From: Arenicola marina
Taxonomy: Eukaryota > Annelida > Polychaeta > Arenicolidae
Length of the DNA stretch: 64,000 nucleotides
Direction of reading: 5' to 3'
Assembly: GCA_964019135.1 (NCBI GenBank)
Contig: OZ025263.1
Span: 35,504,133-35,568,132, forward strand
The notes beneath the pieces were generated by a model, which worked only from the letters and a program-made list of their open reading frames with translations, was not told where the DNA came from and made no database searches. Every line of letters begins with the position of its first letter. The stretch's first letter is position 1. Of the stretch, positions 49,411 to 61,106 are shown piece after piece. The position numbers were made by a program, and so were the translations under genes.

Positions 49411-49510
49411 GTAGGCCGGCATGGCAGAGATTATGTCGTGGTTGGCCGGCATGGCAGAGATTATGTCGTGGTAGGCCGGCATGGCAGAGATTATGTCGTG
49501 GTCGGCTGGC
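49411..49510. repeat. 30-bp tandem repeat, three copies plus a partial
   Basis: Three nearly identical 30-bp units containing GGCCGGCATGGCAGAGATTA then TGTCGTGGT, followed by a partial diverged copy. Confidence 0.92.
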
Positions 49511-49679
49511 TTAATGGAACCAGTTCATTCTTGTATTCTCAAGCTGTGTCACGTTCGTTAAGCCACTTGTGTTTCATGCAGACAATGTCGTCTTAGTTCG
49601 GGTGTAATTAGTGTGAGTGACATCATCTAGGCATTGTCGTGGTAGAGGAACGTGTTAACTGTGTGCTAAGTCAAAGAAA

Positions 49680-49685
49680 AATAAA
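49680..49685 (+). terminator. Candidate polyadenylation signal AATAAA (plus strand)
   Basis: AATAAA followed by a T/G-containing stretch. If the 67-bp array is transcribed, this could end a very long SLC45 3' UTR. It is equally likely to be a chance match or the end of an unseen transcript. Confidence 0.2.
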
Positions 49686-49737
49686 GTGCGCTGATGCCTT
49701 ATTGTGTCATTATTATTTATTCACCATTTACAGTGCG

Positions 49738-50270
49738 CCAAGTACAGACTCAAGCTGTCAGTACATCTAACACAGACTCGAGCTGCAAGTACATCTAACA
49801 CAGACTTAAGCTGTCAGTACATCTAACAGATTCAAGCTATAAGTACATCTAACAAAGACTTAAGCTGTAAGTACATCTAACATAGACTACAGCTGTAAGT
49901 ATATCTAACATAGACTAAAGCTGTAAGTACATCTAACATAGACTAAAGCTGTAAGTACATCTAACACAGACTCAAGCTGTAAGTACATCTAACATAGACT
50001 AAAGCTGTAAGTACATCTAACACAGACTCAAGCTGTAAGTACATCTAACACAGACTCAAGCTGTAAGTACATCTAACACAGACTTAAGCTGTAAGTACAT
50101 CTAACCCAGACTCAAGCTGTAAGTGCATCTAACACAGACTCAAGCTGTAAGTACATCTAACACAGACTTAAGCTGTAAGTACATCTAACACAGACTCAAG
50201 CTGTAAGTGCATCTAACACAGCCTCAAGCTGTAAGTACATCTAACATATACTAAAGCTGTATATACATGT
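49738..50270. repeat. 28-bp minisatellite
   Basis: About 19 copies of a 28-bp unit containing CACAGACTCAAGCTGTAAGT then ACATCTAA. Variants include CATAGACTAAAG and CAGACTTAAG. It is AT-richer than the other arrays. Confidence 0.95.
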
Positions 50271-51930
50271 ATCTATCAAATAGCTGGAGATTCAATATTG
50301 CTCTCCCTATTTCTTGGGGATTCGCGATTCAGAGGGGGTAGCCCCCCTCCCCTCCCGCTATATTGGTCTTCACTGACGAAAGGAAGGTGAATGAATGAAT
50401 GAATTGTTTGTTATAGTGACACAGTATGCATTACATAACAACAATAAACAAAAGTACAATAGGCATACCCAGCCCTATTGGGCTTATACGTCACTTTGAA
50501 ATTATATGGTTATGTGTTAAACAGTGCAATGGAAACATAATTCTGGCTTTTAATAACAATAACTTTAACATTGAGCAACTACAATATTCCATTATACATT
50601 TTCTATGAAATTATATCTGATTATGACATAAAATAAATGTTAAACAAATAATTTACAGAGCATCAAAGCATCATACTATACATAATATGTTCAGATTTAC
50701 CTGCAATTCCGTTGCCGGAAAGTACCGTTATGTTAGGGATTCAATGAGTCATTAGGGTTCATATTTTTGAATGGAACAGGATAAACAAGAAGATACTATA
50801 CTAGTTGGTGTCATAGTCATAGTCAACCATCTGCGATACATGCAATGTGTAAGGCCAGGTGGCCGTACGGAGTAACCCTGGGTAACAGCACACAAAAGTT
50901 AACGAGCAAGCTGGAGTGCTTTATTTGGGGAATGGACGACAGCGAGTTCTTTAAAGTACTTATAAATTGTTATAACAAGGCATTCAAATTCGAACTCATC
51001 TATTTAAAAGGCATGAAGATGGACAATCCGTACGCCATCACTTTAATATACCTCAATCCCATGTTAAAGTCCCGTAAACTGCTTACGCATCATTTGTGAC
51101 TCACTCATAAACCATATAAAGTACTTACGCTCTGCGAAAGATTAATTATGCTCGTTGTTGGGGAGCCATCTACCCGAATTAAGTGGAATACACAGAAGAA
51201 GTGTCAGCCATTTCACTACCACTTCACTACCCTAACGCCGTAACGGGGGTGTAAGGCCATACACATGACCAAACTTTATGTCTGTTCCAACTTTGTTCTA
51301 TGATCCAAATAACGAATAAAGTAGATTGTCGAAGCGATTCAAAGAGGTAGGTTCGTTGTTATAATCGACAATCATTCATCAAAGGGATCTGGATGATGCA
51401 AGATTGCTTTTTTGACCATGTGTATTGCTTTACCCTTCTGCCTATCACTATCAGCTTGTTCTCAGAAGGTTCGAGTTTACTTGGCTAGCCTATATTATAC
51501 TGTGATACAATCGTGTTTTCAACATAGCAAACCAAATAACCATATTGTCACCAAGCTCCTCAGGGCTCATAAGTGACTTTAGAAACAGAAAAAAAGTAAT
51601 TGAATAAACCAATAAGCACTTAAATTTAAGACGCTGCAGTCACAATTCATGTAGATTTAGTAGTTACATCAATTATATAATGATCAATTATATAGATCTA
51701 TTAGCCTACCATTGTTGTAGTATAGCAGACTGCCATCAGCATGACCTTCTGAGGCAGGCATTAAAATTAGGCCAACTTCTCTCCACCGGAAACTGTGAGT
51801 AACAGTGTGCAAACTGGCCACTTCGACGGAATCTAATGATCTGACCAGCAAAAGGAAAGACGAAAAGACAAGTCATACAGACAGTGAAGCTGAAGGTGTC
51901 AACAAGCCTAGGTTAATGTGCTTTTAGAGA
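50271..51930. other. AT-rich accessory sequence; candidate retroposon tail near 50390-50500
   Basis: No gene is recognised. On the minus strand, the stretch from about 50500 down to 50390 ends in an (ATTC)n-like tail (AATTCATTCATTCATTCACC) and contains CCAATAGGGCTGGGTATGCC. This looks like the 3' end of a retroposon, family not identified. An 84-codon plus-strand frame at 50845-51099 has no domain I recognise. A block with ATTGCTCTCCCTATTTCTTG (about 50297-50316) is shared with 57548-57567. Confidence 0.4.
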
Positions 51931-51934
51931 CCAT

Positions 51935-52465
51935 GCCAGGGGCGAAGCGGAGACTGACAAAGCGAGACCGCCAGGCGGACAGCGAAGTTGGCTGTGAATC
52001 ACAGCAGCGAAGTAGCGAGAGCTAAGCCTGGGCTTATTGTGCCCCCCCTTTCAAGCCCTGGGCTTATTGTGCCCCCCCCCCTTCAAGCCCTGGGGTATAT
52101 TGTGCCCCCCCCTTCAAAGATTCCTGCACACGCCCCTGCTTATAATTTATATCTTATACATCGGATCATGCATGTGAAGGCTGCCCCCATGGGCGTGTCC
52201 ATGGGGGGGGGGGGGCACAGGGGGCACGTGCCCACCCCCCCCCCCCCTTTCAGACCCTAAAGTATATCTGTGCCCCCCCTTTTGCAAAATCTGTGCCCCC
52301 CACGGTGATAAAAAATAATCGAACCCTTGGTCGCAATTTTGTTCAGCCCCCCCCCCCCCGGTCGCAAGATTGCATCACTGTGCCCCCCCCCCCCCACGCC
52401 CCGCTGCCGTCATTTTTTTATTGTGCCCCCCCCTTTCAAGGATTCCTGCACGCGCCACTGGCCCC
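51935..52465. repeat. C-run-rich dispersed repeat fragments, possibly hAT-like ends
   Basis: Several short partial copies of one motif (CTTATTGTGCCCCCCC followed by TTCAAG) occur at about 52030-52115 and again at 52410-52450. CAGGGGCG at 51937 and CGCCCCTG at 52131-52138 form an inverted pair like hAT termini, and GCACGCGCCACTGG at about 52450 resembles another such end. No matching target-site duplication was found, so boundaries are uncertain. Small Pro-rich frames here are by-products of the C-runs. Confidence 0.4.
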
Positions 52466-52880
52466 ACCCACGATTCACTGACAGTGCAGTCTGTGTGGAC
52501 AGACGACACTGGCAGTCTCTGCAATATCATTTCAAAGTCATTAACCACATACATTCACTCAGTCACTGACGTTTTGACACATGTAATGACTGGAGAACAT
52601 AAGCTTAGTTGCAAATAGTAAGAGAAATGCAAAATTAAGACTTACCATTGGTTTCTTAGTAACGTATAGGTACTTCTAGATGTAAGTTTTATAGTTTTCT
52701 GGTTTATTGTATATTTGTATACGTGTGCCCTGAAATATTTGTACTCGATACCTGCTGCGGATGAAATGAAATGAAGAAAAAAAAATGTAATACTGACAAC
52801 AAATCTTCTCCTTTTAGCAGTTGAAGCAGCAAAGACCGGATGATGCCGACCCTGGGGAGGTGGGGGGGGGGGGCAATTCA
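52466..52880. other. Unique sequence, no gene recognised
   Basis: Mixed to AT-rich sequence with no supported coding frame, ending in a G-run near 52862-52873. Confidence 0.45.
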
Positions 52881-52884
52881 TATA

Positions 52885-53215
52885 GTTACGTATATCCGCC
52901 CAAATGACCCCTTTTTTCTCTCAATCCCTGAAGCAGAAATCTACAATTTCTCTCCATGTGCCCATCTCAGACGGATATCGAAGTGTTCAAATAAGTAACC
53001 TCCAGACACTTTGTCATAAATGTCAGTGTCTATTTTAGATGCCTTTTTAACCATAAATGTCTGTCCGTGTCCATTGCAGATGCCTTTTTAAACACACAAA
53101 TTATCTCTCAATGACCACAAAATCCCGCACTTTTCTCTCGCTCTCCAAATACTCTCTATGGCATGGGCGGCACACCTCCACCGCTGTAGTAATGTATTGC
53201 AACACCACCAATTAC
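52885..53215. repeat. Dispersed repeat, copy 2 (next to the 25-bp array)
   Basis: Collinear with 10600-10960: CATATAGTTACGTA, CCGCCCAAATGACC, TTTTTTCTCTC, GCAGAAATCTACAATTTCTC, ATGTGCCCATCTCAGACG, GATATCGAAGTGTTCAAATAA, then TTTTCTCTCGCTCTCCA and CCACCGCTGTAGTAAT. It also contains an internal near-repeat (AAATGTCAGTGTCTATTTTA and AAATGTCTGTCCGTGTCCAT, each followed by GATGCCTTTTTAA). The 25-bp array starts directly after it. Confidence 0.7.
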
Positions 53216-53224
53216 CAAAATGCG

Positions 53225-55165
53225 TGAAATACATCACCATGTACGCAGGCGGCACACATCGCCCTGTACAAAGGCGGCACATATCGCCCTGTGCGAAGGC
53301 GGCACATATAGCCCTGTACGAAGGCGGAACACATCGCCTGTACGTAGGCGGCACACATCGCCTGTACGTAGGCGGCACACATCGCCTGTACGTAGGCGGA
53401 ACACATCGCCCTGTGCGAAGGCGGAACACATCGCCCTGTACGAAGGCGGAACACATCGCCATGTACGTAGGCGGAACACATCGACATGCATGAAGGCGGA
53501 ACACATCGCCATGTACGAAGGCGGCACACATCACCATGTACGAAGGCGGCACACATCACCATGTACGAAGACGGCACACATCGCCCTGTACGTAGGCGGC
53601 ACACGTCACCATGTACGTAGGCGGAACACATCGCCATGTACGAAGGCGGCACACATCGCCCTGTACGAAGGCGGCACACATCGCCATGTACGAAGGCGGC
53701 ACACATCGCCATGTACGAAGGCGGCACACATCGCCCTGTACGTAGGCGGCACACGTCACCATGTACGTAGGCGGAACACATCGCCATGTACGAAGGCGGA
53801 ACACATCGCCATGTACGAAGGCGGCACACATCGCCCTGTACGAAGGCGGCACACATCGCCATGTACGAAGGCGGCACACATCGCCATGTACGAAGGCGGC
53901 ACACATCGCCCTGTACGTAGGCGGCACACATCGCCCTGTACGTAGGCGGCACACATCGCCCTGTATAAAGGCGGGACACATCGCCATGTACGAAGGCGGC
54001 ACACATCGCCATGTACGAAGGCGGAACACATCACCATGTACGAAGGCGGCACACATCACCATGTACGAAGGCGGCACACATCGCCATGTACGAAGGCGGC
54101 ACACATCACCATGTACGAAGGCGGCACACACCACCATGTACGAAGGCGGCACACATCACCATGTACGAAGGCGGCACACATCACCATGTACGAAGGCGGC
54201 ACACATCGCCCTGTACGTAGGCGGCACACATCGCCCTGTACGTAGCCGGCACACATCGCCATGTACGAAGGCGGCACACATCGCCATGTACGAAGGCGGA
54301 ACACATCGCCATGTACGTAGGCGGAACACATCGCCATGTACGAAGGCGGCACACATCGCCATGTACGAAGGCGGAACACATCGCCATGTACGAAGGCGGA
54401 ACACATCGCCATGTACGAAGGCGGAACACATCGCCATGTACGAAGGCGGAACACATCACCATGTACGAAGGCGGAACACATCGCCATGTACGAAGGCGGA
54501 ACACATCGCCATGTACGAAGGCGGCACACATCGCCATGTACGAAGGCGGAACACATCACCATGTACGAAAGCGGAACACATCGCCATGTACGAAGGCGGA
54601 ACACATCGCCATGTACAAAGGCGGAACACATCGCCATGTACGAAGGCGGAACACATCGCCCTGTACGTAGGCGTAACACATCGCCATGTACGAAGGCGGC
54701 ACACATCGCCATGTACGAAGGCGGCACACATCACCATGTACGAAGGCGGAACACATCGCCATGTACGAAGGCGGAACACATCGCCATGTACGAAGGCGGC
54801 ACACATCGCCATGTACGAAGGCGGAACACATCACCATGTACGAAGGCGGAACACATCGCCATGTACGAAGGCGGAACACATCGCCATGTACGAAGGCGGC
54901 ACACATCGCCATGTACGAAGGCGGAACACATCACCATGTACGAAGGCGGAACACATCGCCATGTACGAAGGCGGAACACATCGCCATGTACGAAGGCGGA
55001 ACACATCGCCCTGTACGTAGGCGTAACACATCGCCATGTACGAAGGCGGCACACATCGCCATGTACGAAGGCGGAACACATCGCCCTGTACGAAGGCGGA
55101 ACACATCACCATGTACGAAGGCGGAACACATCGCCATGTACGTAGGCGGCACACAACGGTATGTA
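53225..55165. repeat. 25-bp minisatellite
   Basis: About 77 copies of a 25-bp unit CGAAGGCGGCACACATCGCC plus ATGTA. Variants are CGTAGG, GGAACACA, ATCACC and CCTGTA. The unit has no stop on either strand and its length is not a multiple of three, so long frames (up to 419 codons on plus, 266 on minus) open in all frames. They are not genes. The first units show shorter variants and the last grade into unique sequence. Confidence 0.97.
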
Positions 55166-56464
55166 CGTATGCCAAATACATGATCCAAATATATATTGAC
55201 TGAGGGCCTTATAATTGGTCCAATGGGATATGTTGACAATACTTGGTAAATCTCGCACGTTTAAGTAAAAGCGGAATTGACAATTTATTAAGACCACTCA
55301 TGTGTTGGCCTAAAATTTTGCCATTTTCGGTCAGCTTAAGTAACCACGTCCTAAAATTTCAATCGAGCTGATTGCTGTTATCGTTTAGCCAGGGAACGTT
55401 AGGGAACATCCGCCATGCTCATAAATATATCAATAACATTCATAAGTTTTATGTTTACAAAAAAACTAATTATATAGGCCTAATTGGGCTTTATTCTGAA
55501 TCACAATCATTCAGTTGATCAAATCAAAAAGAAAAAGTGAAACATAAACATAAAATGAACACATTTTAAGATTATACTGGGTCTGGAGACTCAATAAGAT
55601 CGATTAAACTTTGTATGGTCGCTTTCATGCGAGCCACTGATATGGTTAATCTTTAATCAAATAATTACACGTCAGGTTATTAGGAGAGTTCATCAATATA
55701 AGAGTGTTATGCGATGCAAACAGTTCTATACTTATCAATTTAATAATTCATTGCGTAGTGATTACAACTGAAATTCAATCAAAACGTATTATTACGGAGG
55801 CGGTGGGGAGGAGAAGGTAACCGTGTCGGCGGCATTTGATGTCCGAATGACTAATTGGGTAGAACTTCTTGCGACCATGCAGCCAACAGCCGGCCTCTGA
55901 TTGGTTGACTTCTATAAACATCGGGTTGCTAAGCGCGTCAACGTGGACGAGTCCATTCTTGTTTCTGTACTGAAGGGGGTCTTGTTTCCTTACGTGCTAA
56001 ATAACATCTCGCGGATACATAAAATTAATTATGATTCTCCGAATTCTTCTTTATTACTAAAAAAAGACCGCTTATCCGATGTCACGTTATTTCATAGCAA
56101 ACGACGTTATTTTGGCAGTTGCCTGTCAGCTTTGCAAATGAATACAAAGTGAATGTCATAATCCTGTCCTTTTATTGGTTAAAACTTGGATCACGTTGGA
56201 AACGTCCAATGTTTCATTTGGGCGAGGGAACTCTAGTTGTACACACTTTGAACAGGGGTGTGTGGGGGGGGGGGGTGGGGGCGAGGGGGGGATACGTTTC
56301 CCTATCTTCGCGATCAGGCGATTGGCATCCAGAATTTGTTGGAAATTTGGAGGAACGTTATCCGTACAACTGCTGATTCAACGCAAAGACCCTTTAAGGT
56401 TTGTTGAAATGGAATTTACGGCCAATAAGGGCAACAATCTCCGTACAAAGCATTGACTTTGATC
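55166..56464. other. AT-rich sequence, no gene recognised
   Basis: Mostly unique AT-rich DNA. A plus frame at 55901-56152 (83 codons) has no recognisable domain. A G-run stretch lies near 56262-56290. The part next to 56464 may be a decayed 5' extension of the LINE remnant that follows, but I cannot show it. Confidence 0.4.
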
Positions 56465-57480
56465 AGTTAAGGCAGCCTTTAGATTTAATCGTCTAATTCG
56501 GGAATTCGTGTGGAATAAAAAGAAACCTAGAATTGCCCTGTCTAAAATGGTCCAAACAGTCGATCTAGGGGGTATTAATCTCCCCCATATAGAGTCCATG
56601 ATGTTTGCGCTTAAAATTAGCTGGATACGAAGACTTGTGGTCAACGATGGGGCGTGGCAGCAATTGTTTTGTAAAACTATTTGTAGGGATAAATTATTAT
56701 GTTGGGACTTAGATCCAATTTCTCTTATTGAGTTATCCTTGACATCAAACCCCTTTTGGGGCGACGTCTTCAAGGCTTGGAGTAAATTCTTGGGAACACA
56801 AATTGAAGATATAAATGTTTTAGAATACCCGATTTGGAACACTTATTTTATGATAAACCCAAATCTGATTAGTAGGAAAGACGAAATGATCCAAAAGGGA
56901 TACATTTGTCCAGAAATACCAGATAAATATAAACTTTGTTGACTTCTACAGTCTTACCCACTGTATACCGCGAAACTGGAGAAACAAAATCACGACGTCA
57001 GGTAAAAAACTTTGTAAAGTAACTCGAAAGTGGGCAAATTTGATAATAAGAACGGCGCGGTTATGTAATTACAGTTATAAGTTTCTGGTCAAATCTATAT
57101 GCTACAGCAAAAAAAGTGAAGAACGGTGGTGTCAATCACTAAACGTTGATATAGAGGAAGCAACTTGGTGCCAGTATTATAAGTTACCATTACAATGTAC
57201 TGTTGAAGAAAAAAACAGAAGCTTTCAGTACCTTCTGCTTAATTTAGCATTGGTTACCAACCAGTTTTTGCATAAATGTAAAATAATTGACTCTGAGAAA
57301 TGTTCTTTTTGTGATACAGAGACTGAAACCATTCCACACTTTCTTTTTGATTGTATTTATGTAAGACATTTATGGTGTAAGATTTTTGATTGGTTGAATG
57401 ACAAATGCTTGACAACTGTGACTCCAACGCGTCAATCCTGTTTATTAGGGCAGCCTTAAAATTCCTCAATATTCGCGATA
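56465..57480 (+). mobile_element. LINE ORF2 C-terminal half, broken
   Basis: The first part (frame at 56508-56942) reads FVWNKKKPRIA, LGGINLPHIESM and ALKISWIRRL, the block after the reverse-transcriptase domain in L1/Tx1-like ORF2 (W-x-x-K-x-P-R-I, then G-G-x-x-x-P-x-x-E). The second part (57040-57459, another frame) reads ATWCQYYKLPL, NRSFQYLLLNLAL and the zinc knuckle CSFCDTETETIPHFLFDC. A stop and a frame change separate the two, and the reverse-transcriptase and endonuclease regions are absent. It is therefore a dead 5'-truncated copy. Its zinc-knuckle region resembles that of the minus-strand remnant at 34565-34928, so both probably belong to related lineages. Confidence 0.85.
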
Positions 57481-57751
57481 TCACCCTCAATGTGTTTTTT
57501 TTTGTTTGCGCCCAGCCTTGAACAGTCCTCGTCTAGGAAGTTCCATATTGCTCTCTCTAATTTTTGGGGATTCGGAGTTCCCCCCGCCCCCCCCCCCTCA
57601 TCGATCAATGTTTAAAAACTGAGTTTATGATTAAGGTGAAGAGGAAATCAAACAAAACACACAGTCATAGTGAATCACATCCATCAAATTGCGAGTGTTC
57701 GCAAGCTTGTAATGTAGCCAGTTTGCTTTGGTCCAGGCAATAATAACTATA

Positions 57752-58443
57752 GGGTAACATGGGGCAAAATGACCCATCTGGGCCAAATGGCCCGCCACGA
57801 TAACGCGCAATTGCCGTGCTGCCACCTGTATTGAAGAGTTATATATTTGCTCCTGTTTGTTACGTGATACCTTAACAAATCTACATGGGCGCTGAAGTAG
57901 AGAGCTGACCTTCGTTACCGAAGCAAAAGATTATGGACTGTTATTATCTATGGTAAACACTGGAAGAAAGTGGAACTCAGTGCATACAAGGTCGAGAATT
58001 TTTATAAAGAATTGACACGATCAAAGACTAGTCCACGTCAAGCCCCAAACGTAAATCACATGCGGAATACACTGCGCCGTATTTTTCATTCGGCGGTCAA
58101 ATTTTAAGGTTACGTACAGGGGTAAAATGACCCACGCTGCTAGGGGCAAAATGACCCAGTGGGCCGTTTTACCCACATCCAATTATGCTCTAACAGAAAC
58201 GATTATCTTTAGCAAACTGGATGATATGTTCACTGAGCCGGAACATCTTTTTGGCCCACTGTGACATAAGACATGTTTTTTGTTCTAGTAAAAATGTTGT
58301 TCGTGGCACTCGCATGTATTCAAGCAATGTTATTCACAACACTACTGTTGTCAGGTTACCAAAATTTGGCTCTTTTCAGGGCACTGCTTGTCCCCCCAAA
58401 AATACAAATAAAGTTAAGGTGGTCATTTTGCCCCATGTTCCCC
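57752..58443. mobile_element. pogo/Tigger-like MITE with 23-bp inverted ends and TA duplication
   Basis: Left end GGGTAACATGGGGCAAAATG (continuing ACC). The right end read inward is GGGGAACATGGGGCAAAATG (continuing ACC), giving one mismatch in 23. TA flanks both sides (57750-57751 and 58444-58445), the hallmark of Tc1/mariner-type insertion. The 692-bp interior has no transposase frame, but near 58115-58175 it has extra sub-copies of the terminal motif (GGGTAAAATGACCC and GGGGCAAAATGACCC). The assignment to pogo/Tigger rests on TIR style and TA duplication only. Confidence 0.75.
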
Positions 58444-58590
58444 TAAAATGTTAACTAACTATTATGTTAACTATAAGTTATGCATGTGCTCCGATGTGAC
58501 TCTAAGAAGCGTTGTATTTTGAGGCAAATGATCGATGTTTATATTTCGGCGACAAACTGAACCCCATTGTCCTCGCCTGCTCAGTCCATA

Positions 58591-59534
58591 TAGGGCTATA
58601 AAGTCTCGATTTACTCATTTTGGAGACAAACAAATGAAGCACGTGTTCGGAACGAGTTTAGAATCTCTCCACACAATCCTGACTATCTGTGACGTAGGGG
58701 TGACGTGTATGTTACGCAAAGTGAGAGACTGGGAACCAGACTACCTGCGCGAAAGCCAGGCGCCGAGGGGTGGTTCCATTGCGGAAGGCCTAGTGCTATG
58801 ATTAATAATATTTCAGAAATATAATTTCACAAAACGGATAGATGACATATTTTTTATTCGTTTGCGCCATCACAATGACAAATATTTGTTACGACGGGAA
58901 AATACGACTGAGAAACTAAGTTTTTCTTGCATTTCCTACGAAAACGAGGCATTATGACGTCACACGGATTCTCCCTGGTGACAACGTTGGCGCAACGCTT
59001 CAAACAGAAAACTTACAAAAATGAAGAAACTTGGTCTCTTCGTGATCCAAAAGTGATACGAAAACATCCAACTGGTCTTATTTTATCTTCACCATGTGGT
59101 TTAATGACGCGTCCGTGTTTTGTTACTCCATGCACTGCATATTTTGACAGCGGAATGGTTAACTCGAACATTTGCTCTCGCCATTTTTGTTTCCGCGAAG
59201 GCACGCGAAACTCTGTGACGTCACTCGCTGTTTGGTGAACTTACGAAAGCCCGGGTGCTGGGCTAAATTTACAACGTTATTTTTAGCTTTCGAGTGTTTT
59301 GAAGACGGGTTGTTCCTTGTATATTCCCAAAGTTCTGCGCTTCATCGCCTCCAAATATGTTAACGTATATCTCCCATAGCCATGTTTAGTGAAATGGTAC
59401 TCATAGTCTTTAGAATAAACCTGGAAAGAAATTGACTTACTATTGACTGCCCATACTTTAACATGGAACACGTGTGTTTGTTTGTCCCCAAAACTGAAGT
59501 ATCGCGGCCCGATCGCGAGAACTGTATAGCCCTA
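58591..59534. mobile_element. Candidate 0.94-kb inverted-repeat element
   Basis: Outer ends TAGGGCTATA match in inverted orientation, with TA on both sides (58589-58590, 59535-59536). Further in, TTTTGGAGACAAACAAA (left) matches TTTTGGGGACAAACAAA (right, inverted), followed by CACGTGTTC in both. Spacing between outer and inner blocks differs, so one end carries an indel. There is no coding interior: a 103-codon plus frame at 58927-59238 and its minus counterpart have no recognised domain. Confidence 0.5.
58959..59060. repeat. Direct repeat A
   Basis: GTCACACGGATTCTCC...GGCGCAACGCTTCAAACAGA and AAACTTAC recur about 700 bp downstream at 59658-59752 with roughly 85-90 percent identity by eye. 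Copy A lies inside the candidate inverted-repeat element. Confidence 0.8.
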
Positions 59535-59657
59535 TAAGGAGCGTTGTTACGTAACCATAGATAGCGCGCGCAGACATGATGATTATTACGTCACACGACA
59601 TGGAAAACACATTAGAACATTAGATCGCCTGACACTGACAGTCATTCATGGGATAAT

Positions 59658-59752
59658 GTCACACGGACTCTCCCCGGTGACAACCTTGGCGCAACGCTTC
59701 AAACAGAAAACTTACCAAGACTGAAGAGACTGTCTTTTCGTGATCAAAAAGT
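59658..59752. repeat. Direct repeat B
   Basis: Second copy of the segment at 58959-59060, outside the candidate inverted-repeat element. Either two related elements lie side by side or the element is larger than its visible ends. Confidence 0.8.
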
Positions 59753-59755
59753 GTA

Positions 59756-60800
59756 CATTATTAATTTTTGTTGAAAAATATATGTATAGTACGGGGTATT
59801 ATTAACATAAATTAGAATGTAAATAAGTAATAAATCAATCAACAGGGTCACTGATCTTTATTTGAAGCCTTTGTTAAGACATCATAGGGACTAAAAAGGT
59901 AATTAAGCTGTCAACTAAACACTAGAATTATCCTTTGAAGTATTTGACCTACAGTAGGAGCTATAATTAACGGCTATGAGTAACTACATGACCAATTGAC
60001 CTGTCAACTAGATCATTCATTATCATTTGAATTCTTTGTTCTCGTGATATAGTATGGGGTATAATCAAGGAATATTATTAGGGGCTAATTGACTGGACAA
60101 AGAGGTCATTTTTCTATACTGTTACGTTTAGGTTGACATGTACTAGATGTACATAACCATCGTGTTAGATACACGGTAGGTCTGCTAGTCTTTGAGTCAC
60201 CATCCTAAACCATGTTTGAAAGATGTTAAAACGCTCACATGTGGCACACGGTAAAATAAACATGCCGCCATAAATACATCCGTGCATAAACTATAAATAT
60301 TTCGCAGTATCTTCTAAGGGTATGGAATGTAAATACGAGGGAAAATCCCCAGAACAGACCGCGAAATCCACAAGCAAAGTTTGGTTCGTTAAAGGAATAC
60401 ACGATGTCTACCCATGTTTTGTGTCGCACTTCAGGATTTGATGTTGTAGTCACCCAGGAGTTTCGTTAGCTGCATCTTTACGATGAATAAACAGGAATTA
60501 ACGACAGCAAAATTACTTCAACTAAAACTTTATTTTCATTGACAGCACCCAAGAACATATTTACACATATAAAAATATATATCGCTCTGAGAGCGAAGTG
60601 AGGACTAGTTCTACCTGTCGCGCAATATGCTAAGATTGATCAATCAGGTCATCGCGTCACTTCAAATCAACTCGTCGTGATGGGCGTCACCGGCAAGATC
60701 AGTTCTCTGGGGCATCCGGGTGACCTTGTTCCGGCGGCTCAAAGGGCGGCATATACCACTTGATTGTTATTGCTCAACAACACGATATGTTTACTTTAAG
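59756..60800. other. AT-rich sequence downstream of the inhibitor gene; no gene recognised
   Basis: No supported coding frame. A 72-codon minus frame at 60235-60453 has no recognised domain. A second AATAAA on the minus strand (as TTTATT near 60529-60534) could be an alternative, more distal polyadenylation signal of the inhibitor gene. Confidence 0.4.
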
Positions 60801-60817
60801 ACACATGGGCTGAAACC

Positions 60818-60823
60818 TTTATT
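60818..60823 (-). terminator. Polyadenylation signal AATAAA of the inhibitor gene
   Basis: On the minus strand, CAAATAAAGG lies about 57 bases after the TAA of the Kunitz exon, followed by T/G-containing sequence. Position and sequence fit a normal short 3' UTR. Confidence 0.6.
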
Positions 60824-60879
60824 TGGTTGCCTTCATCTTCCTCTCTCTTGCGCGACTCTGGCTGGCCACAGCCCATGCC

Positions 60880-61106
60880 TTATAAGAAGCCCAATATCTC
60901 CATGTAACGTCTCTTCTTCAGCTGGTTGTGGCGAGACACAGCCGGTTGGCAGTAACTGACGCAGCTGTGTTTGGACCGGAAGTTGTTTGTGTTGCCACGA
61001 CAACCGCCGTAGCTGAAGGGTTCGCAGGACTTTGTCTGAGGGTTGTAGAACCAGCGTCTGATGTCAGCGCGGCAGGGGCCAGTTTCCATGGGCATGGAGC
61101 AGGAGC
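60880..61106 (-). CDS. Terminal Kunitz exon of an antistasin/Kunitz protease inhibitor
   Basis: This is the last exon of the minus-strand gene. An acceptor TATATTTGCAG precedes 61106; its first two bases complete a Gly codon with the G at the end of the previous exon. It encodes one complete Kunitz (BPTI-type) domain with six cysteines in canonical spacing: C-x8-C-x15-C-x7-C-x12-C-x3-C. Landmarks are METGPCRADIRRWFYN, CEPFSYGGCRGNTNNF and CVSYC. The residue after the second Cys (P1) is Arg in GPCRA, as in inhibitors of trypsin-like serine proteases. A basic tail (NQLKKRRYMEILGFL) follows, then TAA at 60880-60882. Expected location is extracellular. Inhibitory activity is inferred from the family. 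Confidence 0.92.

Noticed and set aside
53212-55183. Long frames on both strands in the 25-bp array
   Set aside because: The unit lacks stops on both strands and its length is not a multiple of three, so every frame is open by construction.
58927-59238. A second THAP-like or other DNA-binding domain in the candidate inverted-repeat element
   Set aside because: Neither strand shows a THAP Cys/His arrangement or any other motif that I could place. The resemblance was too weak.
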